Source: Pseudomonadota bacterium (GTDB lineage Bacteria; Pseudomonadota; Alphaproteobacteria; Micropepsales; Micropepsaceae). From it: 64,000 bases of DNA. The stretch is taken from positions 1 through 64,000 of the forward strand of contig JAJZDZ010000016.1 of assembly GCA_021851325.1 (NCBI GenBank). The letters are read 5' to 3'. The stretch's first letter is position 1; each line of letters starts with the position of its first letter. The position numbers and the translations under genes are program-made. Positions 29,652 to 42,470 of this stretch are shown one piece after another. The notes under the pieces were generated by a model. That model saw only the letters and a list, made by a program, of their open reading frames with translations, made no database searches and had not been told where the DNA came from.

Positions 29652-30994
29652 GCGGCCACGGAGCGGATGGCCGCGCAGATCTCGCGCACCACCTCGCGTA
29701 CGAGTTTCTCATCGTCGCCTTCGGCCATCACCCGGATCACCGGTTCGGTGCCAGATTTGCGCACGAGGATACGACCCTTGCCATTCAGCCGCTCGCCCGC
29801 AGCGGTGATCTGTGATTTGACCCGCTCGTTGTCGAGCGGCGCGGTGCCGTTGAACCGCACGTTCTCGAGGATCTGCGGCAGGGGTTCGAAGAGATGTGCG
29901 GCCTGCGAGGCAGGCTTGCCTTCGTCGGCGATGACGGCGAGCACCTGCAGGGCGGCGACAAGGCCGTCGCCGGTGGTACCAAAATCGCTGAACACGATGT
30001 GCCCGGACTGTTCGCCACCGATATTGTAGCCACCCTCGCGCATCATCTCGATCACGTAGCGGTCGCCGACGGCCGCGCGTCCCAGCTTGAGGTTGAGGCC
30101 GGCGAGATATTTGTCGAGCCCCATGTTTGACATGATGGTTCCCACCACGCCGCCACCCTTAAGATCGCCCCGGCGGCTCCAGGACTTGGCCATCAGCGCC
30201 AGAATCTGGTCGCCGTCGATGATCCGGCCATGTTCATCGCTCATCACCACGCGATCGGCATCACCATCAAGGGCAATCCCGAAATCGGCGCGCATTTCAC
30301 GTACCTTGGCGGCCATGGCGTGGGGCGCGGTCGAGCCACATTCGAAATTGATATTGAAGCCATCGGGGTTCACGCCCATGGGAATGACTTCGGCGCCCAG
30401 TTCCCACAACACGGCGGGGGCGACGCGGTAGGCCGCGCCATTGGCGCAGTCGATGACGATGCGCAGACCCTCAAGGCTGAGGTGACGCGGAAAGCTGCGC
30501 TTGGCGAATTCGATGTAGCGCGCCTGGCTGTCGTCGATCCGTTTGGCGCGGCCGAGCATCGCCGGAAGGACAAGGCCTTCGGCCAGACCATTGTCCATGA
30601 GTGCTTCGATCTGCTGCTCGGTGTCGTCGGAGAGCTTGTTGCCATCGGGTCCGAACAGCTTGATGCCGTTGTCATGATAGGGGTTGTGCGAGGCCGAGAT
30701 CATGACCCCGAGATCGGCGCGCAAGGAGCGCACCAGCATCGCCACCGCCGGTGTGGGCAGGGGGCCGAACTGGAACACGTCCATGCCCACTGCCGTGAAG
30801 CCGGCAACCAGGGCAGGCTCGATCATGTAGCCGGAGAGCCGCGTATCCTTGCCGATCACCACCCGGTGGCGGTATTCGCCCCGGGTGAACAGACGACCGG
30901 CCGCCATGCCGATCTTCATGGCGATTTCCGGCGTCATCGGAAAACTGTTGGCGAGGCCGCGAACCCCGTCGGTACCGAAATATTTGCGCGCCAT
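29648..30994 (-). CDS. glmM: Phosphoglucosamine mutase
   Basis: [50 protein letters not shown]. Confidence 0.97.
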   Translation of the reverse strand: MARKYFGTDGVRGLANSFPMTPEIAMKIGMAAGRLFTRGEYRHRVVIGKDTRLSGYMIEPALVAGFTAVGMDVFQFGPLPTPAVAMLVRSLRADLGVMISASHNPYHDNGIKLFGPDGNKLSDDTEQQIEALMDNGLAEGLVLPAMLGRAKRIDDSQARYIEFAKRSFPRHLSLEGLRIVIDCANGAAYRVAPAVLWELGAEVIPMGVNPDGFNINFECGSTAPHAMAAKVREMRADFGIALDGDADRVVMSDEHGRIIDGDQILALMAKSWSRRGDLKGGGVVGTIMSNMGLDKYLAGLNLKLGRAAVGDRYVIEMMREGGYNIGGEQSGHIVFSDFGTTGDGLVAALQVLAVIADEGKPASQAAHLFEPLPQILENVRFNGTAPLDNERVKSQITAAGERLNGKGRILVRKSGTEPVIRVMAEGDDEKLVREVVREICAAIRSVAA

Positions 30995-31084
30995 TGCGCC
31001 TTGATCCTCTCTGCGGGCGTCGTGCCCCTTGGTCCCTTATTGTAGTCAGCTGGATTAAAGATCGTTAGCCATTCGTGGAACAAC

Positions 31085-31897
31085 TTAGATTGCATTTTTC
31101 GGCGGCTTTTCCCTCAGCCGGGCAAACACCCTGGCGCCATCACGCAGTGCCGCCACATCGTGGGTGCGCAGAAAATCGGCGCCTGAGCTCAGTGCGAACA
31201 GTTCGGCCGCCAGACTTGCCGCGCCCGCGGCCTCGGGTCGGGCATCGACCAGGCGGCGCAGAAAGGATTTGCGGCTGACCGAGATCAGGACGGGCCGGCC
31301 AAACGCCGCTTTGAGCGCCCCGATATGGCGGAGCATGGTGAAGGATGCCTCAGGATCCGTGCCGAGGAACATGCCCATCCCCGGATCCAGGATCAGCCGG
31401 TCGGCCGTGATGCCGGCGGCGAGCAGACGCGAGAGCCGCTGCTCGAAGAAACGGCAGACCCGATCATAGATTTCGCTGGCGGGGACAAACATCGGCCGGG
31501 CCGGGCCCTGGCCCTGGACCGAATGCATGACGACGAGCTGGCACTGGCTTGCGGCCAGTTCAGGATAAAAGCTGGGATCGGCAAAGCCCTGGATGTCGTT
31601 CAGATAGCCCACATTGCGGCTGAGCGCCCAGCGCTGCACAGGGGTGGCAAAGCTGTCGACCGAGAGGCGATGGGCGTCGGCCGCAAAGGCGTCCATCACG
31701 CCCTTGAGGCGGGCGATTTCAAGCTCGGGGGGCACGGCTTGCGCCGCAGGCGCCGAGGAGGCGGCGCCAAGATCAAGCACATCCGCGCCGGCAGCAAAGA
31801 GCGCATGGGCCCGCGCTAGGGCGGCTGCCGGCTCAAGGAAGCGGCCACCATCGGAAAAACTGTCGGCAGTAATGTTGAGAATACCAAAGCTTTGCAT
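31085..31897 (-). CDS. folP: Dihydropteroate synthase
   Basis: FGILNITADSFSDGGRFLEPAAALARAHALFAAGADVLDLGAASS; ISVSRKSFLRRL. Confidence 0.92.
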   Translation of the reverse strand: MQSFGILNITADSFSDGGRFLEPAAALARAHALFAAGADVLDLGAASSAPAAQAVPPELEIARLKGVMDAFAADAHRLSVDSFATPVQRWALSRNVGYLNDIQGFADPSFYPELAASQCQLVVMHSVQGQGPARPMFVPASEIYDRVCRFFEQRLSRLLAAGITADRLILDPGMGMFLGTDPEASFTMLRHIGALKAAFGRPVLISVSRKSFLRRLVDARPEAAGAASLAAELFALSSGADFLRTHDVAALRDGARVFARLREKPPKNAI

Positions 31898-31912
31898 TGC
31901 GCCTCCAACCGA

Positions 31913-31937
31913 AAAGGGGAGGCCTGGCCTCCCCTTT
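31913..31937 (-). terminator. Hairpin terminator downstream of ftsH
   Basis: AAAGGGGAGGCC-T-GGCCTCCCCTTT. Confidence 0.6.
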
Positions 31938-31961
31938 GGTCTTCTCACACCGTGCAGCGGC

Positions 31962-33875
<1,914 letters not shown>

Positions 33876-34057
33876 GGTCGTTCTTTCTTTGGCGATGGGC
33901 CACGCACTGAGCCGGCCAACCGGGCCGGATCGTCTGCTTTGCGGGCAGCCGGGTGCTCCCTATAGATAGGGACACTCACGCATCCTGCCAGCACTAAAAG
34001 GTTAGGCGCTTTCGCCCGTGCGGGCAATCGCCCCGCCAAGGGTTCATAGTCGGCCGC

Positions 34058-35236
34058 CTAGTCTTCCATATCGGAGCGCGAACTTCCACCTCTTGCCACA
34101 CTCCGCTTCTTTACGCCCGCGGAGGCCCCCCCGGGGCTGCGACGTGGTGCCTCGCCCTGCACCCAGAGGCTGGCCTCGCCAAAAAGGCGCCGGGCCCGGG
34201 GCACCGGCGCAAGCCGGCAGCCCATCAGGGTTCGCCCACCACCAAGTTCTCCACTGCATACACTGTTGTAAAGCGCCTGCAGGCGGCGAAAGCGCGGACG
34301 GTAGCTGCTGCCGCTGACCCGCATCAGCACCAGAGCGAGCGCCCTCAGACCGATCTCCTCGGGCAGTGCTGCGAGTGCCGCGCGATCAAGCTGGGCGTGG
34401 CCGTCTTCGAAGCGGCAATGGTCCGCGACGAAGGCCTCCGCTGTACTCTGCAGGGCGCTGCGGGCGCGGCGCAGATGGTCGGTGGCGAGTACCAGGCGCT
34501 CGGGTGCCAGGCCGGCGGCGATGAGCGTGGGCCAGGCCTGGCGGATCCGGACCCTGGAAAAGCGCGGATCCTCGTTCATGGGATCCTCGTGCCAGGCAAC
34601 GCCCAGTTCCCGCAGCAGGCGGCGCAGCGACGCCCGCGCCAGCATCAGCAGCGGGCGTACCAGGGCAAGCTCAAAATAGCCCGCAAGCGGAAAGGGACTG
34701 AGGCCCGACATGGCGCAGAGGCCATCGACGCCGGAGCCGCGGCCAAGCCGCAAGAGAAGGGTTTCGGCCTGATCTTCGAGGGTATGACCGACATAAAGAC
34801 CCTTGATGCCGTGGCTGAGGCACCAGTCACCCAGGAGCTGATAGCGCGCGTCGCGTGCGGCCGCTTCCAGATTGCGCCGCGGCTTGGGTCCAGTCCAGGG
34901 CAGGACAGAGGCTGTGAGTTGCCACTGTTGCGCTGTTTCAACCACCTTCCTCGCGATGTCGTCAGAGCCGGCGCCAAGGCCGTGATCGACACTGAGGACG
35001 GTAGGCGGAGCAAGCCCCCCCTGCTTCGCCCACGCCGTCAGGAGCCAGCACAGGGCAAGGGAGTCGGCACCGCCCGAAACCGCAACTGCCGCCGGCCAGG
35101 GCTGTCGTGGCAGTGCCGCCATGCTGGCGCCAAAGACGCGCAAAAGCTCAGCGGCAATGGGCCGCCCTGCGGCTTGCGAGAGCCTCGCGGCGCACGCTTT
35201 CGGAGGCTCTGGGGTATTTGATGTGGAGTGCGGCAA
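34058..35236 (-). CDS. tilS: tRNA(Ile)-lysidine synthase (start may be nearer 35122)
   Basis: VAVSGGADSLALCWLLTAWA PP-loop; GLYVGHTLEDQAETLLLRLGRGSGVDGLCAMSG. Confidence 0.92.
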   Translation of the reverse strand: MPHSTSNTPEPPKACAARLSQAAGRPIAAELLRVFGASMAALPRQPWPAAVAVSGGADSLALCWLLTAWAKQGGLAPPTVLSVDHGLGAGSDDIARKVVETAQQWQLTASVLPWTGPKPRRNLEAAARDARYQLLGDWCLSHGIKGLYVGHTLEDQAETLLLRLGRGSGVDGLCAMSGLSPFPLAGYFELALVRPLLMLARASLRRLLRELGVAWHEDPMNEDPRFSRVRIRQAWPTLIAAGLAPERLVLATDHLRRARSALQSTAEAFVADHCRFEDGHAQLDRAALAALPEEIGLRALALVLMRVSGSSYRPRFRRLQALYNSVCSGELGGGRTLMGCRLAPVPRARRLFGEASLWVQGEAPRRSPGGASAGVKKRSVARGGSSRSDMED

Positions 35237-36185
35237 GAGTGGTGCAGCCTTCCTGCTTCTGCTTCATCGCAATCAGCGACTGGCCAAGGCGCAGCATGCT
35301 TTGTGGGGCGAGTTCTGCATGCGGATAGTTCTTGATCTCTTCGGCAAAGGCGCGGGCGGCGCTGGCATAATCCTTCTGTACATAGGAAATCGATCCATCC
35401 CAATAGACCGCCTGTGCGGCCTTGGGAGCGGTGGGATTGGCCGCCGCAAAGCTGCGGAACGCCGCCTGGGCTTCACTGTAGCGGCCCTGGGCAAGAAGTT
35501 TCATGGCGCTGTCGAAGGAGGCCCCGCTCTCCCCCGATGGCGCTGGCGGCGTACTGTTGCCGGCGGCGACCGCACCCATATTGACGGTTATTTCGCGGCC
35601 TGGCCGCGGCAGAGGTGTGCCGGAGGGCAGGGTGCCGAGGGTACCGGGCTCGGCCGCCAGCGGGGCTGGGCCGGAGGCCTCCGCGGGGGCCGGCGCCGCC
35701 GCCGTGCCCGCGGCCGAAGCTGTGGCCGGCGCTGCCGGTGAGGCAGTGCCGCCGCCAAAACCGCTGCAGTTGAGCTGCGGCGTAGCTGTGCTGTCGGCGC
35801 TGGCGCCGCTGGCGTTGCTCAGGATCTGAGCCGACAGCTGGCAGACGCGATAGTCGAAGTCCTTCTTCATGCGCGTGATCTGTTCGCGCAGGAGAGCATT
35901 TTGATGCTGCGCGGACTGGACTTCGCCGGTGACGTTGCGCAGGGCTCGTTCCAGATCCGAAACCCGTTCGGTGAGACTGGAGATGGCGGCATCCTGGGCC
36001 TGCTCGCGCTGGGCAGCCGCAAGGCGCCTGGCCTTTTCCGCATCGCTTTCGCCGAACAGACCGGCGACCTGCACCCAATGGTGCCCGCCCTGGGCGGGGG
36101 CGGCCGCAAGCGGCGCGGGGGCGCCAAGGAGCAGGGTGGCAGCAAACGCTACCAGGCTGGCACGATGCGCAAGGCGAAGACCCAT
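35148..36185 (-). CDS. cpoB: Tol-Pal system coordinator CpoB/YbgF
   Basis: Signal peptide, coiled coil, Ala/Pro linker, TPR: FDSAMKLLAQGRYSEAQAAFRSFAAANPTAPKAAQAVYWDGSISYVQKDYASAARAFAEEIKNYPHAELAPQSMLRLGQSLI. Confidence 0.93.
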   Translation of the reverse strand: MGLRLAHRASLVAFAATLLLGAPAPLAAAPAQGGHHWVQVAGLFGESDAEKARRLAAAQREQAQDAAISSLTERVSDLERALRNVTGEVQSAQHQNALLREQITRMKKDFDYRVCQLSAQILSNASGASADSTATPQLNCSGFGGGTASPAAPATASAAGTAAAPAPAEASGPAPLAAEPGTLGTLPSGTPLPRPGREITVNMGAVAAGNSTPPAPSGESGASFDSAMKLLAQGRYSEAQAAFRSFAAANPTAPKAAQAVYWDGSISYVQKDYASAARAFAEEIKNYPHAELAPQSMLRLGQSLIAMKQKQEGCTTLAALHIKYPRASESVRREALASRRAAHCR

Positions 36186-36266
36186 AGCGTGATCCTCTCA
36201 GCAATGAAGGGTACTTGTCAGTCCAGCTCTAGAGTTGGACCGAATTACGGCTGCATGGCAAACGCG

Positions 36267-36335
36267 AAAAGGGCGCCGCGCTCTGTCGACGCCCTTTTCT
36301 TGAAGCCTGATTGGCGCACGTTCCCCCGTGCGCCA
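36267..36335 (-). terminator. Two tandem hairpins downstream of pal (36312-36335 and 36267-36298)
   Basis: TGGCGCACG...CGTGCGCCA and AAAAGGGCG...CGCCCTTTT inverted repeats. Confidence 0.6.
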
Positions 36336-36346
36336 GTCATCTGGCC

Positions 36347-36871
36347 TTAGGAAGTCGCACCGCCGCTGGTGACGACGGTCACGTCGCGACGATCCTTGGC
36401 GTAGCAGCTGGCGTTTGATTCAGCGCAGATCGGACGCTCCTTACCGTAGGAGATCGTGTCGACGCGCGCCGGGGAGACACCGAGGCTGACCAGGTACTCC
36501 TTGGCTGCGCTGGCTCTGCGGGCACCAAGGGCAAGGTTGTACTCACGCGTGCCGCGGGGGTCGCAATTGCCCTGAACCTGTACGGTCACGGCTGGATATT
36601 TCTGAAGCCAGGCGGCCTGACGCTGCAGGGTCGCCTTGGCCGTGCTGTTCAGTGCGGAGCTGTTGAAGGCAAAATGGATCGTATCGCCGACATTGACGCG
36701 CAGATCCTCCGCGCTGCCTGGCACGATCGAAGAGGTCTTGACCTGCGCGGGAGCTGCGGCCGCTGGCGGGGCGGGAGGCGCCGCGGGAACGGCCTTGGGT
36801 TTTTCCGCGCAGCCGGCCAAGGCTACAACGGACAGTATGGCTGCAAATTTTATAGCGTTTGAAAATTTCAT
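36347..36871 (-). CDS. pal: Peptidoglycan-associated lipoprotein Pal
   Basis: Lipobox VALAGC; OmpA-like YPAVTVQVQGNCDPRGTREYNLALGARRASAAKEYLVSLGVSPARVDTISYGKERP. Confidence 0.96.
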   Translation of the reverse strand: MKFSNAIKFAAILSVVALAGCAEKPKAVPAAPPAPPAAAAPAQVKTSSIVPGSAEDLRVNVGDTIHFAFNSSALNSTAKATLQRQAAWLQKYPAVTVQVQGNCDPRGTREYNLALGARRASAAKEYLVSLGVSPARVDTISYGKERPICAESNASCYAKDRRDVTVVTSGGATS

Positions 36872-37017
36872 CATTGGAAGTCCACTCCCCACAAGGGTCG
36901 CCAGCCCTTGTGCGCTAGGGCCGAGCGCAATTTGGAGGCGCGCACATCACGGTTGAACGTGTGAGCGCGGAAATAGACCCGGGCCTTGGTTACGCGCAAC
37001 AGAAATTTTTGTTTATC

Positions 37018-38331
37018 TTACTGGATTAGCGGGGACCAGGCCGGATCGGAGGCGGGGCCAGGGGTATTAACCCGCTGTTCATTACGTCCGGTCACGTCGA
37101 CCGACCAGATCTCATCCGCACGCCCATTGGGGTAGCTGCGGGTGAACATCAGTACCTGGCCATTAGGTGCCCAGGTGGGATCTTCATCCTGCCAGCCATC
37201 GGTGATGACACGCTCCCCCGAGCCATCGGGGTGCATGACTGCGATACGGAAGCTGCCTGGTTCGATCTTGGTGAAGGCGATGAGATCGCCCCGTGGGCTC
37301 CACACCGGCGTACCGGCCCGACCGCTGAAGAAGCTGATGCGATGCTGGTTGGAGCCATCGGCGTTCATCACATAGATCTGCTGCGAGCCGCCGCGATCCG
37401 ATTCGAAGGTGATCTGCTTGCCATCAGGCGAGTAGCAGGGCGAGGTGTTGATCGAGGGATTGTCGGTCAGCTGGGTGACGGCACGGGTGCGCAGGTCCAT
37501 GACGTAGATCTCCGAATTACCGTGCTTTTCGAGGCTCATGATGACCTTGTTGCCATCCGGCGAGAAGCGTGGCGCAAACGTCATATTGGGGAAGTTGCCG
37601 AGCATCTGCTGGTGGCCGGTTTCCAGATCGAAGAGATAGACCCGGGGCTTGCCAGAAATATAGGACATGTAGGCGATCATCTGTGCGGTCGGATTGAACC
37701 GCGGGGTGAGCACCAGATAGCTGCCATTGGTGAGAAACACCGGATTGGCCCCGTCCTCATCCATCACCGCGAGGCGTTTGATGCGATGGGTGGGCGGACC
37801 ACTTTCCGAAATGAACACGATCCGGGTGTTGAAGTAGCCTTCCTCACCGGTGATGCGCTTGTAGATGGCGTCGGAAATCATGTGTGCGACACGGCGCCAG
37901 TTCTCGGGGGTGGTGAAATACTGCAGACCGAGCATCTGGCTGCCGCCATAGACGTCCCACAGGCGAAAATCGACCCGCAGCCGCCCGTCCGGCTGCATTG
38001 CCGCCTCGCCGGTCACCAGGGCCTGGGCTTTAATGACCTGCCAATTGCTGAATTGTGGCGGAACATTAATGTTTGTGATCTTCTGGATGAAGGATTTCCG
38101 GCTGAGCGGACGAAAAAGGCCGGAGCGTCCGAGATCGGCGCGCACCACCGCTGCGATATTGACGGCGGGGGTCTCGTCCCCCGCGGTCGCCGCAACAAAA
38201 TCAGGAATGGCGATCGGCAGCGGCTGGACATTGCCCTGCGTGACGTCGACATGCAGTTGCGCCGCGGCGGGCATGATTGTGCCCACAAGCATCGCGAACG
38301 CCGCCAACACGCCTAGACACCAGTTGCGCAT
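37018..38331 (-). CDS. tolB: Tol-Pal system beta-propeller protein TolB
   Basis: Beta-propeller repeats [34 protein letters not shown]; adjacent to pal/tolA. Confidence 0.97.
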   Translation of the reverse strand: MRNWCLGVLAAFAMLVGTIMPAAAQLHVDVTQGNVQPLPIAIPDFVAATAGDETPAVNIAAVVRADLGRSGLFRPLSRKSFIQKITNINVPPQFSNWQVIKAQALVTGEAAMQPDGRLRVDFRLWDVYGGSQMLGLQYFTTPENWRRVAHMISDAIYKRITGEEGYFNTRIVFISESGPPTHRIKRLAVMDEDGANPVFLTNGSYLVLTPRFNPTAQMIAYMSYISGKPRVYLFDLETGHQQMLGNFPNMTFAPRFSPDGNKVIMSLEKHGNSEIYVMDLRTRAVTQLTDNPSINTSPCYSPDGKQITFESDRGGSQQIYVMNADGSNQHRISFFSGRAGTPVWSPRGDLIAFTKIEPGSFRIAVMHPDGSGERVITDGWQDEDPTWAPNGQVLMFTRSYPNGRADEIWSVDVTGRNEQRVNTPGPASDPAWSPLIQ

Positions 38332-38372
38332 GCCGTTTCTCCTCTGCTTTCACCCTGCCATCCGGTTGCCCG

Positions 38373-39290
38373 TCATTGGGCCCCCATCATCTGGCGCGGA
38401 TCGAACTGAATCTCGATATCCCGCCACTGATTATACTGGTTGGCGGGAAGCTTGTAGGGCGCACAGGTATAGATCGCCCGCCGCGCTGCTTCCGCCGCTG
38501 CCCGGGTATAGGAATTGTTCGCGGCAGCCGCTGCAGAGCTTGCAGCCAATTGTGGCGGTCTCGCGACGCTGCCGTCCGGATTAAGAAAAAGCTCGAATTC
38601 GACAATGAGATCGGAAGGATTTGGCGCGTCCACGGGCGGGCTCCAGCACGGCGCGACCTCACTGCGCAGCGCGTCGGAAAGCTGGAGGGTCATCGCCGTC
38701 TGGGCGCCAAACCCACGATGCGGTTGGGCGCCGGTGATCCCCTTGGCTGCGCTTGGCGCCGGCTTTTCCTTGTTGAGCAGGGCAAGGACGCTGTTGATGT
38801 TGAAGGCCTTGGGCTTGGCCCGGTGAGGCGGCGCCGGGCGTGGCCGCTCATGGGGCACAACATGGGGTTGGGGTGCCTTGATCGTGAACACCGGGGCTTT
38901 GACATCGACCGGCTTGGCCTGGGCCATCTTCAGCTTCGGCATCTTGATCGGCATCGGCACGCGGGGGGCGCGGGTTTCCTCGGGCAGCGGCTGGTTGGCG
39001 GTCTTGACCGGCTGCGCCTTGAGCGGCTGCGGCTGCTTTTCGATCACTTTCTGCGGCTCGGGGGCGACCTGACGCAGATTGGTCTTGGGGGCAATGGTGA
39101 TCAGATCCACCGGGATCACCGGTGGGCCCTGATTGGGAATCTTGAAGTGATGCTGGAAGCTGAGCAGCGTGGCACCAATCACGGCAAGGTGCAGCAGCAC
39201 CGAGCCGGCCAGGCCCAGGCGCCCTGTTCCATCCTGCGTGGTGTGGGCCGGTACGAGCCTAGTGATGATGCGGCTTTTGCCTTGCGACAT
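38373..39290 (-). CDS. tolA: TolA-like energy-transducing protein
   Basis: Single N-terminal TM, Pro/Lys-rich middle, C-terminal domain; position between tolR and tolB. Confidence 0.85.
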   Translation of the reverse strand: MSQGKSRIITRLVPAHTTQDGTGRLGLAGSVLLHLAVIGATLLSFQHHFKIPNQGPPVIPVDLITIAPKTNLRQVAPEPQKVIEKQPQPLKAQPVKTANQPLPEETRAPRVPMPIKMPKLKMAQAKPVDVKAPVFTIKAPQPHVVPHERPRPAPPHRAKPKAFNINSVLALLNKEKPAPSAAKGITGAQPHRGFGAQTAMTLQLSDALRSEVAPCWSPPVDAPNPSDLIVEFELFLNPDGSVARPPQLAASSAAAAANNSYTRAAAEAARRAIYTCAPYKLPANQYNQWRDIEIQFDPRQMMGAQ

Positions 39291-39699
39291 CCGACACGAG
39301 CCCGATATGGGTAAACCCGGCAGCGCTGATTCGCGCCATCACTTCCATCACCCGTCCATAATCCACATGGGTATCGCCGCGCACGAAGATGCGGCTGTCA
39401 TAGCCATTGCTTGCAATAGCCTTGAGCTTGGCGACCAGCTGGTCCTCCTGAATTGGTGTGTTCTGCAGATAGACCGAACCGTCACGGCGGATCGTCACCG
39501 ACAGGGGTTGGGTCTCATGACCAAGAGGCTGGGCTTTGGTTTTGGGCAGATCCACCGGTACGCCAACCGTGAGCAAGGGGGCGGTGACCATGAAGACGAT
39601 CAGCAGCACCAGCATGACGTCGACAAAGGGCGTGACGTTGATATCGGCCATCGGGCGGCGCGAGCGGCCACGCTGCCGGCCCTGAATCGTTGCGGCCAT
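39259..39699 (-). CDS. tolR: Biopolymer transporter TolR
   Basis: [43 protein letters not shown]. Confidence 0.95.
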   Translation of the reverse strand: MAATIQGRQRGRSRRPMADINVTPFVDVMLVLLIVFMVTAPLLTVGVPVDLPKTKAQPLGHETQPLSVTIRRDGSVYLQNTPIQEDQLVAKLKAIASNGYDSRIFVRGDTHVDYGRVMEVMARISAAGFTHIGLVSDVARQKPHHH

Positions 39700-40586
39700 T
39701 AGCGCACCGCCTTTTCGTCAAGCTGGCGCCCGAGTATGGCCGAGAACTCATCGGCAAAAGCCTCAAGGCGCCCGGTGTAGCGGACAATCTGGTTGGTGAA
39801 CCAGTTGTAGAAAATCACCGCCGGAATGGCGGCCAGAAGTCCCATCGCGGTGGCAAACAGCGCCTCCGCGATACCCGGTGCCACCACCGAGAGCGTGGTG
39901 TTGTGACGCGCGGCGATGGCCGTAAACGCGTTCATGATGCCCCAGACGGTTCCGAACAGTCCGACAAAAGGTGCCGTCGCTCCGACTGTCGCCAAAAAGC
40001 CGAGCTGATGCTCGAGCCCGTCGGTTTCGCGCAGGATGGTGACGCTCATGGCCTTTTCGATGCGTTCCTTGATGCCGCCCAGACGGCTTTCGCGCGGCGG
40101 GCCATTTTCAAAGGCGCGCTTCCATTCGCGCAACGCGGCCGTGAACACCGCGGACATCGGATGCTCGTTGCGGGCGGCAATCTGGGTGTGCAGCTCGTCG
40201 AGCGAGAGCCCTGACCAGAAGGTCTTTTCGAACTGGCTGGCCTGACGCTGCACCGCGCGCAGCGCCAGCCATTTATTGATGATGATGGCCCACGACCACA
40301 GCGAAGCCAGGAACAAGAGGCTCATCACCGCTTTGACGATGATGTCGGCATTGAGGAACATATGCACAATCGAAAAGCCCTCGGCGGTGGGCGCGCTGGT
40401 GCCGCCGGTCTGGTTGACCGTCACCGCCGTTGTGGGAGCGGCCAGCGGCGCGGCTGCGCCCACCGGCGCTCCTAACGGAGCGGCCTTCGGGGGGGCAGGC
40501 TGGGCCAGGGCGGGGGCTCCCCCCACGGCCAGGAACATCACCGACAAGGCAATGGCCGCCGCGGTGATCAGGTGCTTCATCGTCAT
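39699..40586 (-). CDS. tolQ: TolQ/ExbB family proton channel with signal-peptide-bearing N-terminal extension
   Basis: GATAPFVGLFGTVWGIMNAF; extra ~75 aa: MKHLITAAAIALSVMFLAVGGAPALAQPAPPKAAPLGAPVG.... Confidence 0.92.
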   Translation of the reverse strand: MTMKHLITAAAIALSVMFLAVGGAPALAQPAPPKAAPLGAPVGAAAPLAAPTTAVTVNQTGGTSAPTAEGFSIVHMFLNADIIVKAVMSLLFLASLWSWAIIINKWLALRAVQRQASQFEKTFWSGLSLDELHTQIAARNEHPMSAVFTAALREWKRAFENGPPRESRLGGIKERIEKAMSVTILRETDGLEHQLGFLATVGATAPFVGLFGTVWGIMNAFTAIAARHNTTLSVVAPGIAEALFATAMGLLAAIPAVIFYNWFTNQIVRYTGRLEAFADEFSAILGRQLDEKAVR

Positions 40587-40708
40587 CCATCAACCTCTTC
40601 GCTGACTGTGCGCGGAGCAATCGGTCCCGTGCGCGCCCTTGCCGGCCGTAATCTGGGATGGCCGCGAGAAGCGCATCGTAACGTGGCCGAATTTTGGCGC
40701 GCCCTTTT

Positions 40709-41173
40709 TTAACTGTTAGCCTCAACTACCAATGGCGCCAAGATTGCGCGCCAGTCCTGCGGAATTCGGCGCGGCTTGCCGGTCAGCGTCATGATGCAGG
40801 CTTCAACGCTTCCCGATACCAGAAGCTGATCCTTGGCATAGATACGCTGATCGGCGCACATCCGTGCGCCGCTCAGATTCGAACAGCGGGTGTGTACCTC
40901 AATGAGATCGTCGACGCGAGCCGGACGGTGGTAGGTGAGCGCGACCGTGCGCAAGGTCCAGGCGCAGGGCTCGGCATCTTCCAGCATCGCGAGACGGGAA
41001 ATCCCGGCGCAACGGAAGAATTCGCTGCGCCCCCGTTCCATGAAGCGCAGATAATTGGCGTGGTAGACCACTCCGGAGAGGTCGGTGTCCTCATAGTAGA
41101 TGCGCAGCGGCAGCACATGGACCTTGCCGCTGAAATGGCCAAAGCCACCCCTGTGCTCCTCGTCGTGCGTCAT
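40709..41173 (-). CDS. ybgC: YbgC/4-hydroxybenzoyl-CoA thioesterase family protein
   Basis: RIYYEDTDLSGVVYHANYLRFMERGRSEFFR hotdog thioesterase motif; 5' of tolQ. Confidence 0.93.
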   Translation of the reverse strand: MTHDEEHRGGFGHFSGKVHVLPLRIYYEDTDLSGVVYHANYLRFMERGRSEFFRCAGISRLAMLEDAEPCAWTLRTVALTYHRPARVDDLIEVHTRCSNLSGARMCADQRIYAKDQLLVSGSVEACIMTLTGKPRRIPQDWRAILAPLVVEANS

Positions 41174-41403
41174 CGCCCGGGTTCCGTTGGCGGAGCGGTC
41201 GTGCCCTTCTGGGGGCTGGCGGGGAGCACGGATACCGTCACCACCCCGGATGGCGCAGCCGGTGTCGCGGCGGGCGGGCGGGCACGTGACAGATAGGCGC
41301 CAATGATGGTCGCCGTCATGCCATAGGACCACACCACGGCAAAGGCGATGGCCAGGGCAATGGCGAGGGCGCCCAGGCGCACATAGATCGCCTCCCGGCT
41401 CAT
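41170..41403 (-). CDS. Small single-TM protein between ruvB and ybgC
   Basis: 77 aa, [26 protein letters not shown] overlaps with both neighbours. Confidence 0.6.
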   Translation of the reverse strand: MSREAIYVRLGALAIALAIAFAVVWSYGMTATIIGAYLSRARPPAATPAAPSGVVTVSVLPASPQKGTTAPPTEPGR

Positions 41404-42461
41404 GCTGGCTCCTGCCCGTCAAACAGGCCCGCATCGCTCCCCCGTTGTGTCGGGGCCGTCAGTCCCAGATGGCCCCAGGCCGCACCGGTGAGGACACGCC
41501 CGCGGGGCGTGCGCTGGACAAAGCCCTGCTGCATCAAGAACGGTTCCACGATTTCCTCAATCGCATCGCGGGCTTCTCCGAGCGCCGCTGCGATCGTTTC
41601 AATTCCCACCGGACCTCCGGCAAAGGCACTGGCGATCAGGGCGAGATAGCGCCTATCGAACGCATCCAGCCCGCGCCCGTCAACCTCCAGCCGGGTGAGC
41701 GCGGCATCGGCGATCCTGGCATCGATGCGGGCTTGGCCGGCGACCGCTGCAAAATCCCGCACCCGTCGCAACAGCCGGCCGGCGATGCGCGGCGTACCGC
41801 GGGCGCGGGAGGCGATTTCCTCGGCACCATCGAGGCTGAGATCAAAACCGAGGAGACGGGCGCCACGGGCCACGATCGCCACCAGTTCCTCGGCACTGTA
41901 AAAATTGAGCCGCACCGGAATGCCGAAACGGTCGCGCAGCGGGGTGGTGATCAGTCCGGAGCGGGTGGTCGCCCCGACCAGCGTGAAGGGTTTGAGGCCG
42001 ATCTTCACCGAGCGCGCGGCGGGGCCCTCACCGATCACCAGATCAAGCTCGTAATCCTCCATGGCGGGATAGAGGATTTCCTCGACTACGGGATTGAGGC
42101 GATGAATCTCATCGATGAAGAGGACGTCACGTTCGTCCAGATTGGTCAGGATCGCCGCCAGATCGCCGGCCTTGGCGAGCACGGGACCTGAGGTCGAGCG
42201 GAAATTCACGCCAAGCTCACGGGCAATGATCTGGGCGAGGGTGGTCTTGCCGAGGCCTGGTGGGCCTGAAAACAGGACATGATCGAGGGCCTCGCCACGC
42301 TCCCGCGCGGCGCGAATGAACACATCAAGATTTTCGCGGGCCTGCTTCTGACCAATAAAGTCCGCAAGTACCTGCGGCCGCAGCGAGGTCTCGACCACGT
42401 CATCATCGCGGCGGCTGGGATCAAGAACGTGGTCCGGGCTGGGCATGGGAGCTTTTGCCAT
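41400..42461 (-). CDS. ruvB: Holliday junction branch migration helicase RuvB
   Basis: [45 protein letters not shown]. Confidence 0.98.
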   Translation of the reverse strand: MAKAPMPSPDHVLDPSRRDDDVVETSLRPQVLADFIGQKQARENLDVFIRAARERGEALDHVLFSGPPGLGKTTLAQIIARELGVNFRSTSGPVLAKAGDLAAILTNLDERDVLFIDEIHRLNPVVEEILYPAMEDYELDLVIGEGPAARSVKIGLKPFTLVGATTRSGLITTPLRDRFGIPVRLNFYSAEELVAIVARGARLLGFDLSLDGAEEIASRARGTPRIAGRLLRRVRDFAAVAGQARIDARIADAALTRLEVDGRGLDAFDRRYLALIASAFAGGPVGIETIAAALGEARDAIEEIVEPFLMQQGFVQRTPRGRVLTGAAWGHLGLTAPTQRGSDAGLFDGQEPA

Positions 42462-42470
42462 GGCTCGATC

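Noticed and set aside
37231-38316. 361-aa plus-strand ORF
   Set aside because: Antisense to tolB; shadow ORF.
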